Assembly (NCBI GenBank): GCA_964369955.1
Contig: CAYJFQ010000008.1
Location: forward strand, 1 to 62,669
Source: CAYJFQ01 sp964369955
Lineage (GTDB): Bacteria; Bacillota_I; Bacilli_A; Erysipelotrichales; Erysipelotrichaceae
DNA: 62,669 nt
Reading direction: 5' to 3'
Position 1 is the first letter of the stretch. Each line of letters begins with the position of its first letter. Positions 1-7,228 of the stretch are shown here, in pieces. A model generated the notes under the pieces. It worked only from the letters and a program-made list of their open reading frames with translations, had not been told where the DNA came from and searched no databases. Made by a program: the position numbers and the translations under genes.

Positions 1-323
1 TTTAATATTCTACTATTGCTATAAACTTCTCCCATTTGATCTAACTCTACAAAAGTAAGTTTCAATGGAAAATTAACTGTTACTCTAAATTTTGAATCTT
101 GCTTATCAATCCTGTAGGTACAATCATCACAATAATCTAGCTCCTTAATTAAAGTATTGGCATTTTGATTAAGTCCATTATTACTTTCAATAATATCTAC
201 AATATCTTCTGCATATATCTTTGCGATGTTTTGTTGCATCATAACAGATATCAAGCAGATTAATAATGAAACAAAAATCATTGAGATAAAACTAAGTATC
301 CCAAACTCAAATCCCATCTTCAT
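1..323 (-). CDS. TadE-like pseudopilin (partial, runs off left edge)
   Basis: This small ORF reads leftward and is cut by the window edge, so only about 107 residues are seen. It begins MKMGFEFGILSFISM, a hydrophobic N-terminal helix (about residues 5-27) with a Glu near its start, followed by a soluble domain containing a CDDC pair at about residues 60-63. A single N-terminal helix with an early Glu is typical of TadE/TadF-type minor pseudopilins, which help initiate the Tad (Flp) pilus. Its start codon directly follows the stop of the Flp-like gene (TAG then ATG), and it is the last visible gene of the 4115-to-1 pilus operon. Assignment rests on context and topology rather than a strong motif. 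The C-terminus is not visible. Confidence 0.6.
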   Translation of the reverse strand, partial: MKMGFEFGILSFISMIFVSLLICLISVMMQQNIAKIYAEDIVDIIESNNGLNQNANTLIKELDYCDDCTYRIDKQDSKFRVTVNFPLKLTFVELDQMGEVYSNSRIL

Positions 324-470
324 CTAAAATTGTTCCGTTGTTAGATTATTCCATTGCTCAGTAATTGTCTCACCTAACAGTTCTTTAAATGTGTTTGAAA
401 ATGTTATCATCCCTAAAGCGATAATAGTCACTACCAATACTAATCCATACTCTTCGAAAAATGCTTTCAC
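324..470 (-). CDS. Flp-like 48-aa pilin subunit
   Basis: This is a 48-codon ORF starting with GTG at 470, four bases overlapping the TadC-like stop (ATGTGA), with GGGGGAG just upstream as ribosome binding site. The peptide begins MKAFFEEYGLVLVVTIIALG. The EYGL motif followed by a hydrophobic helix is characteristic of Flp/Fap pilins, the major subunit of Tad pili. The usual prepilin leader ending in Gly is missing: only about two residues precede the position where cleavage would fall, so processing would be minimal or unusual. It sits between the TadC-like and TadE-like genes as in known tad loci. It could also be a minor structural peptide. No prepilin peptidase gene is visible in the window. 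Confidence 0.6.
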   Translation of the reverse strand: MKAFFEEYGLVLVVTIIALGMITFSNTFKELLGETITEQWNNLTTEQF

Positions 471-1231
471 ATTACTCCCCCTTTCATCATTTCTAATAAA
501 TAACTAATCATAATAATTAAAAACAATACCGTTACTCCAAACAATGGGACTATACCCCACCATTGATAAACACTTAAATTAGAATCATATAAATCATTTC
601 TTTCCTGCCTTAACATCTTATTAGAGGTCATAATTTGTCGATTAAGTTGTTTATAAGCATCTTTTTGCCCAACTATTGAATATCGATATAACATTTTCAT
701 TATCCTTGTTATATCTTTTAATGGATAACTAGATAGAAAATTTGTATAACAATCAATACTATTAGGATTCTCTTTTAAATTTTTTACCATTAATTCCAAA
801 TCTTTTTTAATAATAATTGGGGCTTTTTCTAAGGAAATCTCTAATGCTTTGGCAACCGTATTTATCTGCATTAAAACTTGGACCTGTCTTAACCAAATCG
901 GAAACTCAAATCTAATCATTTTAACTTCTTTATTTAGTTTGGCTTTCATTTTCCAATAATCTTGTTTATAAATTATGATGATTGTCAATAAAATAGTCAT
1001 CAACAAAAGATTATTAAAACTAGTTATTGGATAAAATATTAATAAGCTTATTGTTATGATTAGTGTTTTGTATCGTTTTTTATAACTTATTTCACTATCG
1101 ATATTTAATAAATTCGTTAATTTAATATAATCATTCTCTAGAATAATTGGAGTTATTTGTTCTTTTAAAGAAGAAAAAATCAAGATGATACAAACAATCA
1201 AAATTGTGGAAATAATTTGATATATTAACAT
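467..1231 (-). CDS. tadC: TadC-like inner-membrane platform protein
   Basis: A 254-aa membrane protein with hydrophobic segments at about residues 5-20, 50-85 and 225-250 around a cytoplasmic helical region. This is the T2SSF/GspF-type layout of the TadB/TadC platform proteins on which the pilus ATPase works. It overlaps the end of the preceding TadB-like gene by 7 bases and the following Flp-like gene by 4, so the three are probably translationally coupled. The central part (about residues 105-190) is rich in charged helices, as expected for the ATPase-facing domain. Family-level sequence identity is weak, so the TadC rather than TadB label comes from gene order (TadA, TadB, TadC). Confidence 0.65.
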   Translation of the reverse strand: MLIYQIISTILIVCIILIFSSLKEQITPIILENDYIKLTNLLNIDSEISYKKRYKTLIITISLLIFYPITSFNNLLLMTILLTIIIIYKQDYWKMKAKLNKEVKMIRFEFPIWLRQVQVLMQINTVAKALEISLEKAPIIIKKDLELMVKNLKENPNSIDCYTNFLSSYPLKDITRIMKMLYRYSIVGQKDAYKQLNRQIMTSNKMLRQERNDLYDSNLSVYQWWGIVPLFGVTVLFLIIMISYLLEMMKGGVM

Positions 1232-2088
1232 ATTACTTCTCCTTGATTGATAAACTTATGACTATCAATCTTCTGTCCCATTACATAAGTAACTAAAATT
1301 AAATTTAAAAATATGAAGATTGAAGCTTGATAAATATCACCGCTAGTTTCTAAAGCGATAGAAGCTAACATTAACTTAACCATCAAAGCTAATACTAAAG
1401 CGAAAAGAATTAGAATATTAACTTTAAACTTCAATTGCTTTTGATTAACTTTATATAATTCTACATCTTCAATTAAATCATCTGTATCATTTTGTAACAT
1501 TTCTAAACTGTCGTAATATTCATAACTTCCATACCTTTCAATTAAAGAGACAAGTATATGGAGATTAAATGTTATGAAATGTGGAAACAGTTTATTAAGT
1601 TTAGCTAAACCTTTTTCTACATCTTCTCCTTGTTTAACTATCTCTAAAGATTCCTGAAGTAAATTATTAGTACTATCATCAAAAAGATTTTGACACTCTG
1701 ATAAGACTACATATGTTTTAGGATTTATTTTAAAACTAGCGATAAAATGTTGTAAGTAGATCACTAAATTATTAAAATTTACTTCCTGCTTTAAATATTG
1801 ATAATGCCATAGAGTTATAAATGGAACAAACAATAAACTAATAACAATATAGATAACTATAAAAACAAATTTCAACTCAAACAACAAACCTAAAAAAGAT
1901 AAACCAAATACAAAGAATATAGTTGTTATCAAATAATGATTACCATGATAAGTAAAACCTTGCTTTTCAATTTCTTCCTTCAGTTTTTTATACCCTATTG
2001 GCGAAGCAGGGTAATACCATAAAACATTGTTGAATTTATAAATAATGATTCCAATAAAAATTAGAGAAAATAAAATTACAATAATCAT
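1225..2088 (-). CDS. tadB: TadB-like inner-membrane platform protein
   Basis: A 287-aa protein with an N-terminal membrane segment (residues 2-18), a hydrophobic pair at about 54-95, a soluble helical T2SSF-like stretch at about 100-215 and two C-terminal membrane segments (about 222-240 and 253-270). This matches the TadB partner of the Tad pilus platform. The start overlaps the TadA stop by 4 bases and the end overlaps the TadC-like gene, consistent with equal-stoichiometry translation. The role would be transmitting ATPase motion to Flp polymerisation at the membrane. No catalytic motif is expected, so identity is inferred from topology and position. Confidence 0.65.
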   Translation of the reverse strand: MIIVILFSLIFIGIIIYKFNNVLWYYPASPIGYKKLKEEIEKQGFTYHGNHYLITTIFFVFGLSFLGLLFELKFVFIVIYIVISLLFVPFITLWHYQYLKQEVNFNNLVIYLQHFIASFKINPKTYVVLSECQNLFDDSTNNLLQESLEIVKQGEDVEKGLAKLNKLFPHFITFNLHILVSLIERYGSYEYYDSLEMLQNDTDDLIEDVELYKVNQKQLKFKVNILILFALVLALMVKLMLASIALETSGDIYQASIFIFLNLILVTYVMGQKIDSHKFINQGEVIC

Positions 2089-3059
2089 TTTGCTAACCTC
2101 TTGGCAAAATCTTTGTTATAAATCAAACCATCCTTTCGATTATATATTTCTACATTTATTTCTTTACTCTTATAATCATAAAAATTGATTTCGCGAATAT
2201 ATCTTTTAATTCCTTCTTCGGTAATTGATGACTCTAAATGAATTCCTAAATCAATTGACTCAAAGATATTTTGTTTTAGTACTTTATTGCCAACTTGAAA
2301 TCCTGGGTAAATATGTAATAAACGTTGAGGTATTTGTTTAGCTCCTTCAGCATGAATTGTGCTAATCACACTAGCCCCTGTAGAAATTGATTGAATTAAA
2401 TAAGCCACTTCTTCACTTCTAACTTCTGAAACTAATAACCAATCAGGCCTCTGTCTAAGGCTAGCCTTAATCGCATCATTGTACGTAAATTCTTCATTGA
2501 CTTTCATCATTACTCCATCTTTATCAGTATGAATATCAAAGTATCTTAGTTCCAAAGTGTCTTCAATGGTTATAACTCTTTTATCAGGCGGAATGAAAGT
2601 GGTTAAATATTTAACTAATTCTGTTTTGCCAGCTCCTGGTAATCCTGAAACTATGATGTTTAAACGTTTGTTAACACAATATGCTAGCATATCTAAAACT
2701 TCTGCAGTCGCATAATATGATTCTATTAATTGATTTCTTTGAAGTCTTATAATGGCTGGTGTCTTTCTAATTGAAAGACTGTGTCCTCCTCGCGCAACAG
2801 ATTGGTGAATTATACTGATTCTTAAATCTTTTGTTTCTGATTCTACTACTGGATTTAAGGTATTAAATGGAAGGTTAACGTAATTTGCTATCTGATAACA
2901 GAGTTGTTCAATTTCTTGATATTCAATCAAGTTCTCAACTAAATATCTTCCTTTAACTAAATCATCGACCCATAATTGTCTTCCGTTATAATTAATATCG
3001 GTAACATTATTATCATCAACAAAGTTAGTTAGTTTTTTGAAATCAAAATACTCACTCAT
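2085..3059 (-). CDS. tadA: TadA/CpaF-type pilus assembly ATPase
   Basis: A 324-aa secretion ATPase of the VirB11/CpaF family that powers Tad pilus assembly. It has a Walker A motif GLPGAGKTE at about residues 141-149, an Asp-box-like ITIEDTLELR at about 168-177, a Walker B-like WLLVSEVR at about 206-213, and a His box STIHAEG at about 233-239. It lacks the long N-terminal extension of proteobacterial CpaF and begins almost directly with the N-terminal domain, so it is compact. It overlaps the CpaB-like gene upstream and the TadB-like gene downstream by 4 bases each. The single adjacent pair of GspF-like proteins and the Flp-like peptide favour a Tad system over ComG competence pili. Confidence 0.88.
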   Translation of the reverse strand: MSEYFDFKKLTNFVDDNNVTDINYNGRQLWVDDLVKGRYLVENLIEYQEIEQLCYQIANYVNLPFNTLNPVVESETKDLRISIIHQSVARGGHSLSIRKTPAIIRLQRNQLIESYYATAEVLDMLAYCVNKRLNIIVSGLPGAGKTELVKYLTTFIPPDKRVITIEDTLELRYFDIHTDKDGVMMKVNEEFTYNDAIKASLRQRPDWLLVSEVRSEEVAYLIQSISTGASVISTIHAEGAKQIPQRLLHIYPGFQVGNKVLKQNIFESIDLGIHLESSITEEGIKRYIREINFYDYKSKEINVEIYNRKDGLIYNKDFAKRLAK

Positions 3060-3766
3060 TTTAGAAATGGTATAACAATTGATTTATCATTGAATATCGA
3101 TTCTTCTTCATTAGAATAATCTGTACTTATACCATAGATATCAATTGATCCTACTTTGCTTGCACTTTTTAAATACTCAACTTGTGATTTTTCAACCGCA
3201 ACCACTACAACATAGGGAACTCCTGAACTTTCAGGATCATCAACACTTATTCCGTTTCTATCTTTAATGGCTGTTATTCTGACTGCTTGAATTAAACAAT
3301 CAATAATTGGTGGTCCATCTCTTCTAGTGACAGTTACATATAAGTCAACCTTTTGACCAGTAGCTAGTGTGTTGCCTGAAGTCTTTAAAACATCACTACT
3401 AATCGCAAAAGAAGCCTGCTCTTCCTTTAGTAGTAAACTTGGATAATCTGGTAATTCCTCTTTTTCAAATAACATACTTTGATAAAACATCGAACCTTCT
3501 GGTATATATCCTTGAATTTGTGTATATCTACCAATAATCTTTTCCCTATCATTTACTACCAAATCATCTAAATATCCTCTAGGAACAGTTATTATCTTTA
3601 AATCAGCACTTGTGATTTCACTTCTTGGATGAATATCTTTATTAGCAACAATTACTTCAATCAAATCAACTTTCTCCGCTAGCACAAAGTTAAACAAAAT
3701 AAAATTCAACAATACTAATAAAATAATTGATAATATTCCAATCCCCAATACTTTTCTCTTAATCAT
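3056..3766 (-). CDS. cpaB: CpaB/RcpC-like SAF-domain pilus protein
   Basis: A 236-aa protein with one N-terminal membrane anchor (about residues 7-30) and an SAF domain at about residues 38-105, recognised by IVANKDIHPRSEITSADL and the following VPRGYL. CpaB/RcpC proteins are Tad-locus components on the outer face of the membrane, thought to help pilus assembly or stabilisation. In this monoderm-type genome there is no secretin, so it probably acts between membrane and wall. A second beta-rich region spans about 110-235. It is the second gene of the operon and overlaps both neighbours by a few bases. Lipid or sugar binding by the SAF domain is known for some relatives but cannot be inferred here. 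Confidence 0.75.
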   Translation of the reverse strand: MIKRKVLGIGILSIILLVLLNFILFNFVLAEKVDLIEVIVANKDIHPRSEITSADLKIITVPRGYLDDLVVNDREKIIGRYTQIQGYIPEGSMFYQSMLFEKEELPDYPSLLLKEEQASFAISSDVLKTSGNTLATGQKVDLYVTVTRRDGPPIIDCLIQAVRITAIKDRNGISVDDPESSGVPYVVVVAVEKSQVEYLKSASKVGSIDIYGISTDYSNEEESIFNDKSIVIPFLK

Positions 3767-4115
3767 TCACTTCCTCCTCAATGATAGTTTCATCACTTGT
3801 CACAATTAAAAATGGAAAAATTTCTTTACTTAGTTTGATCCTTACAACAAGTGGGTTAAGATTATAACCATACATATCTACATCAATATCCTCATCACTT
3901 TCAAAATCTAAACTCTCCAAATAATATGTCATAGCTTCTAGATGATTAATCCGATAGTCATTTAACAATATATAATCCCCTAATTCCATAATACTTCTCC
4001 GATTACTGTTGCTTAATAAATCATAATAATAATGATACTTGTTATATATAACTAAACCATAAGTAATACACATTCCAAACACAAATATTGCACATGACCA
4101 AATAACTCCTTTCAT
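3759..4115 (-). CDS. Hypothetical membrane-anchored protein, first gene of Tad operon
   Basis: I do not recognise a family. The 118-aa product has one N-terminal hydrophobic segment (about residues 4-24), then a Tyr-rich stretch (NKYHYYYDLL) and an acidic C-terminal half ending in EEEVND. It starts 7 bases after a good ribosome binding site (GTAGGAGG) and leads the pilus operon, overlapping the CpaB-like gene by 8 bases. Bitopic topology with a short extracytoplasmic domain would suit a minor pilin-like or anchoring component, but this is inference from position. The adjacent intergenic region is only 62 bases, containing the terminator of the SPFH operon and a weak TATAAA element near 4129-4134. 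Confidence 0.6.
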   Translation of the reverse strand: MKGVIWSCAIFVFGMCITYGLVIYNKYHYYYDLLSNSNRRSIMELGDYILLNDYRINHLEAMTYYLESLDFESDEDIDVDMYGYNLNPLVVRIKLSKEIFPFLIVTSDETIIEEEVND

Positions 4116-4162
4116 AATTGCCTCCTACCTCTTTATACAAAGATGAAAGTAAAATTCCTAAC

Positions 4163-4189
4163 AAAAAAAGAAGAATCCTAGGATTCTTC
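4163..4189 (-). terminator. Rho-independent terminator of the SPFH-RHH operon
   Basis: An inverted repeat GAAGAATCC (4181-4189 on the minus strand) with GGATTCTTC (4170-4178) and a 2-base loop, followed by a run of seven T (4169-4163). The TAG stop of the ribbon-helix-helix gene lies inside the hairpin. It separates the SPFH operon from the pilus operon downstream. Confidence 0.85.
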
Positions 4190-4384
4190 CTCAAAAGTAA
4201 TATCTAGTGGTTTATCAATATCTTTACCCACATATTTTCCATCTTTTTTTCTTTGTCTAACACATTCACTAAGCAAATATTCAATCTGACCATTTATTGA
4301 TCTAAAATCATCTTCAGCCCAAGCTGCAATTTCATTGTATAACTTCGAAGAAACTCTTAATGGAATCTGTTTCTTTTCACCCAT
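4178..4384 (-). CDS. Ribbon-helix-helix (Arc-type) DNA-binding protein
   Basis: A 68-aa protein with an Arc/MetJ-like ribbon-helix-helix fold in its first 50 residues: the strand KQIPLRVSSKLYNEI, then helices through NGQIEYLLSECVR. The C-terminal tail is acidic. Small Arc-family proteins of this type are commonly encoded directly after an SPFH-domain protein in Firmicutes; here the genes overlap by one base (ATG/TAA junction at 4384). Such proteins bind palindromic DNA as dimers, and a 28-bp imperfect palindrome lies over the operon promoter at 5390-5417, so autoregulation is a reasonable inference. It does not look like an antitoxin: its partner is a membrane protein, not a toxin. Confidence 0.85.
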   Translation of the reverse strand: MGEKKQIPLRVSSKLYNEIAAWAEDDFRSINGQIEYLLSECVRQRKKDGKYVGKDIDKPLDITFEEES

Positions 4385-5376
4385 TAATATAAAGAACCAG
4401 AATTAACAATTGGTTGAGCATCCTTATTTCCACATAATACTACTAATAAATTAGAAACCATTTGTGCTTTTCTTTCATCATCAAGTTCAATACTTCCACT
4501 TTCTTCAAGTTTATTCAAGGCCATCTCCACAATTCCGACAGCACCATCAACAATCATTTTTCTTGCGTCAACAACAGCTGAAGCCTGTTGTCTTTGCAAC
4601 ATAACTGCCGCAATCTCTTGTGCATAAGCTAAATAAGTAATTCTAGCCTCCACAACTTCAAGTCCGGCAGCTGAAACTTTTGATTGAATTTCATTTTTAA
4701 TTCTTGTCGCAACTTCTTCACTGGAACCTCTTAAAGATCCTTCATCAGCCACACCATCCCCTGTTGTATCGACATTGTCAGATTTATCATACGGATATAA
4801 TTGAACAATACTTCTTAATGCGCTATCACACTGTAAGGATAAATATTCTTTATAATTGTCAACAGTAAACACTGCCTTTGCGCTATCTACAACCTTCCAA
4901 ACCACCGCAATTCCAATCTCTACTGGATTCCCTAAACAATCATTAATTTTCTGACGATTATTATTTAAAGTCATATTTTTTAAAGAAACAATTTTTGAAA
5001 TACCAACTTGTAAATCCTGCATATTTAAATTAAGTGATTTATCATCCTTTGCAACATCACCACTCTGTCTTAATTTAGTACTAGAAGCCGGATTAACAGC
5101 CGAACAAAACGGATTAACAAAATAGAAACCTGCCTTATTAAGTGTACCTTCATACTTTCCAAATAAAGTTAAAACTAAAGACTCTTGTGGTTTAAGTACC
5201 TTTAAACCAACCGGCAATATACATGTAATGAAAAATAAGATAATAAATACTGGAATATACCACAGAACATCGTTAGCTATAAAACAAATAAATGTCACAA
5301 TATTTCCGATAAATAACGCAATAATCAATAATAATGCCTTAAAACCATTAAATGCTCTAATATTTTTGTCTGTCAT
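4384..5376 (-). CDS. SPFH/stomatin-like membrane protein
   Basis: A 330-aa SPFH (prohibitin-homology) protein. Two hydrophobic segments lie near the N-terminus (about residues 15-35 and 40-58), followed by the SPFH domain starting near VLKPQESLVLTLFGKYEG and extending to about residue 260. The coiled-coil-prone region EEVATRIKNEIQSKVSAAGLE and EIAAVMLQRQQASAVVDAR is the usual oligomerisation portion. SPFH proteins form ring-like assemblies in the membrane and organise membrane microdomains or quality control; the specific client here is unknown. A strong ribosome binding site (AGAGGAGG) precedes the ATG. It is cotranscribed with the RHH regulator. Confidence 0.88.
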   Translation of the reverse strand: MTDKNIRAFNGFKALLLIIALFIGNIVTFICFIANDVLWYIPVFIILFFITCILPVGLKVLKPQESLVLTLFGKYEGTLNKAGFYFVNPFCSAVNPASSTKLRQSGDVAKDDKSLNLNMQDLQVGISKIVSLKNMTLNNNRQKINDCLGNPVEIGIAVVWKVVDSAKAVFTVDNYKEYLSLQCDSALRSIVQLYPYDKSDNVDTTGDGVADEGSLRGSSEEVATRIKNEIQSKVSAAGLEVVEARITYLAYAQEIAAVMLQRQQASAVVDARKMIVDGAVGIVEMALNKLEESGSIELDDERKAQMVSNLLVVLCGNKDAQPIVNSGSLY

Positions 5377-5389
5377 AATGACCTCCTCT

Positions 5390-5426
5390 GATATGTATAT
5401 GATATCATAATAATATCACTTGTCAA
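5390..5426 (-). promoter_or_regulatory. SPFH operon promoter with overlapping palindromic operator
   Basis: Minus-strand -35 TTGACA (5426-5421), 16-bp spacer and -10 TATCAT (5404-5399). A 28-bp imperfect palindrome, 5390-5417, with 11 of 14 half-site positions matching and a perfect core TATGATATCATA, covers the -10 and most of the spacer. This is a good candidate operator for the RHH protein encoded second in the operon, but binding is inferred. Confidence 0.7.
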
Positions 5427-5433
5427 CAGCAGT

Positions 5434-5466
5434 ATTAAAAACAGGAATCTCTCTAGATTCCTGTTT
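5434..5466 (-). terminator. Rho-independent terminator of the AcnX operon
   Basis: A perfect 12-bp stem AAACAGGAATCT (5439-5450) / AGATTCCTGTTT (5455-5466) with a 4-base loop, followed on the minus strand by a T run at 5438-5434. It lies just after the stop of the aconitase X small subunit. Confidence 0.9.
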
Positions 5467-5472
5467 AGTCAT

Positions 5473-5919
5473 TTATTTAAATATTTTTACTGTTCCATCT
5501 TCACAAACCTCTATCTGATCACCACTCTCTATAGCATTAAGGAATTCATCTCCTAATTGATCAATCGCTATCATATCTGATTCTTCCCAAATATTAGCCA
5601 TAATAATGCCACTAGCCGCTAATGAATCAACGCGCTTACTAAATAGATAACAAGCTGGATTCTTATTATAAGCACAAACTGCTTGAATAATCATACCGCC
5701 AGTAGTAGAACCAATTGTTTGTGGTAAACATAAAGCTTTGCCAGTTAACTCTTTATTGAATAAATCTGAATTATTTTGATCTGAACAAATAACAGTTTTA
5801 GATCGCATTAGCATACTCTTTTGGAAAGAAGCCAAAGTGTTAAATCCTTGTTTTGTAACTACCGCCTCACCTTTATAGTAGCCAGGAGTTAGTACTCTTC
5901 CTTTAAATATATGTTCCAT
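5473..5919 (-). CDS. Aconitase X swivel-domain (small) subunit
   Basis: A 148-aa DUF126-type protein, the small swivel domain of two-subunit aconitase X (AcnX type II). The glycine/serine loop LPQTIGSTTGG at about residues 72-82 corresponds to the conserved small-subunit loop that contributes an active-site Ser. It would pair with the large subunit encoded directly upstream; the two genes overlap by one base at 5919. AcnX enzymes are Fe-S dehydratases: bacterial two-subunit members characterised so far act on cis-3-hydroxy-L-proline, and archaeal ones on mevalonate 5-phosphate. Which substrate is used here cannot be read from sequence. Length fits the family. Confidence 0.88.
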   Translation of the reverse strand: MEHIFKGRVLTPGYYKGEAVVTKQGFNTLASFQKSMLMRSKTVICSDQNNSDLFNKELTGKALCLPQTIGSTTGGMIIQAVCAYNKNPACYLFSKRVDSLAASGIIMANIWEESDMIAIDQLGDEFLNAIESGDQIEVCEDGTVKIFK

Positions 5920-7214
5920 TATTTATCTCTCCTTCCAACTACAATGTCAAGTAAATCATCATTTTTATAGTATCTTGCCATTGAATAAGTACGCAACTTA
6001 TTACTACATGTCATAATACGAATCTTTTTAGTTAATGGATTGTTAGTATACATCAGCGGACAAATATAAGATAAAGTAGCTCCTGTATTAATTAACGCCT
6101 GATACTTGGGAGTTTCCTTAAATTTATCAATAACATTTGGAGCACTAGTTAATACTGTAGTAACCTTCACCTTAGAATTATTGGTTTCTTTTAAACCTTC
6201 AATTATTTTATCTGTCCATTCATTTAATTGTGTAAACGATAAATGAGGACATCCAATAAAGGCCAAATTGCCTTCTTTATCTGGTTCTTTCCACATTATA
6301 GGATAAGAATTATAAACTCTTTCTAACTCTGCATCATCAATAATATACTCTTGGTAATCTTCGATCAACAACTTTGTATTTAATCTCTTAGCTTCTGGAG
6401 TTAAATTCTCAACATGATATAAACCAACTGAACCATTAGATGCAGTTGCTGCTCCAAAATCTTTTAAATAAGATTTATTATCATCATTTAATTCATCACC
6501 AATCCACTTATCTAAACCCACAATATAAGGTACATCTTCTAATACTTTCATCCCAATTGCACTACCCAATATTTGAGCCTCAGGTTTTTTCGAAGTCTTT
6601 ACAACAACCTTCCAAGTGGCTTTACGCCCTTCATCTGTTATAAAACCAAACTCCGGAACATAACCTAGAATTTGTCCAATCAACTCAATAACTCCTGAAT
6701 TGCGATTACATCTAGCACCAAGCACTGAATTAGCATACACTACAGCGCTACTTTCAGCCCAAGATAAAATATCGCCCTCTTTAGGTATGTTACCAACTTC
6801 ATCTAAATAACAAGCACAAGTAAAACTTTTATCATCTTTTAATCCAATTTTTCTTAACTGTTCTTCATAATCATCTTGTTTAGAATATAAAAACTTATCA
6901 AAAACTAGTTTTTCAATAAAATTAGATTTAACATTTTGATAATCAAGTGGGCGAGGGTCAACGGTAAAATACCCATCAACTTTTAAACCAGATTCGATTA
7001 TCTCATCCATCATTTTATAAACAGGCTTTAGTAAACCTAACCCAAAGGAAGTAACTAAATGTCCTCCTTTATGAGTAATCTCAACAAGTCTTGGTGCATC
7101 AAAGAAATCGCCAGACATTACAACTGTCTGCATAAGTTTTGCCTTTGTTTTCCCTTCATCACCTTGAAGAATACTCATTTGTTTTTTATTTAACTTCATT
7201 TTAGGTTGATACAT
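5919..7214 (-). CDS. Aconitase X catalytic (large) subunit
   Basis: The large subunit (DUF521) of a two-subunit AcnX dehydratase, about 431 aa from the chosen start. Recognisable family segments are GDILSWAESSAVVYANSVLG and the following GARCNR, with cysteines at CACYLDEVGNIP and GCPHLSFTQL that are candidates for Fe-S ligation. The ORF is open further upstream to 7262, but that part overlaps the preceding oxidoreductase gene. ATG at 7214 (or GTG at 7217) lies 6-9 bases after AAGGGGG and begins MYQPKMKLNKKQ, as family members usually do. It is the middle gene of a three-gene operon with an ene reductase upstream and the swivel subunit downstream. The likely activity is dehydration of a small hydroxy acid or hydroxyproline-type substrate. 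Confidence 0.88.
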   Translation of the reverse strand: MYQPKMKLNKKQMSILQGDEGKTKAKLMQTVVMSGDFFDAPRLVEITHKGGHLVTSFGLGLLKPVYKMMDEIIESGLKVDGYFTVDPRPLDYQNVKSNFIEKLVFDKFLYSKQDDYEEQLRKIGLKDDKSFTCACYLDEVGNIPKEGDILSWAESSAVVYANSVLGARCNRNSGVIELIGQILGYVPEFGFITDEGRKATWKVVVKTSKKPEAQILGSAIGMKVLEDVPYIVGLDKWIGDELNDDNKSYLKDFGAATASNGSVGLYHVENLTPEAKRLNTKLLIEDYQEYIIDDAELERVYNSYPIMWKEPDKEGNLAFIGCPHLSFTQLNEWTDKIIEGLKETNNSKVKVTTVLTSAPNVIDKFKETPKYQALINTGATLSYICPLMYTNNPLTKKIRIMTCSNKLRTYSMARYYKNDDLLDIVVGRRDK

Positions 7215-7228
7215 CACAATATTCCCCC

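Noticed and set aside
467..3059. Possibility that the pilus locus is ComG (competence pseudopilus)
   Set aside because: The ATPase is CpaF/VirB11-like, two GspF-like proteins are present rather than one ComGB, a CpaB SAF protein is included, and the pilin has EYGL of Flp type.
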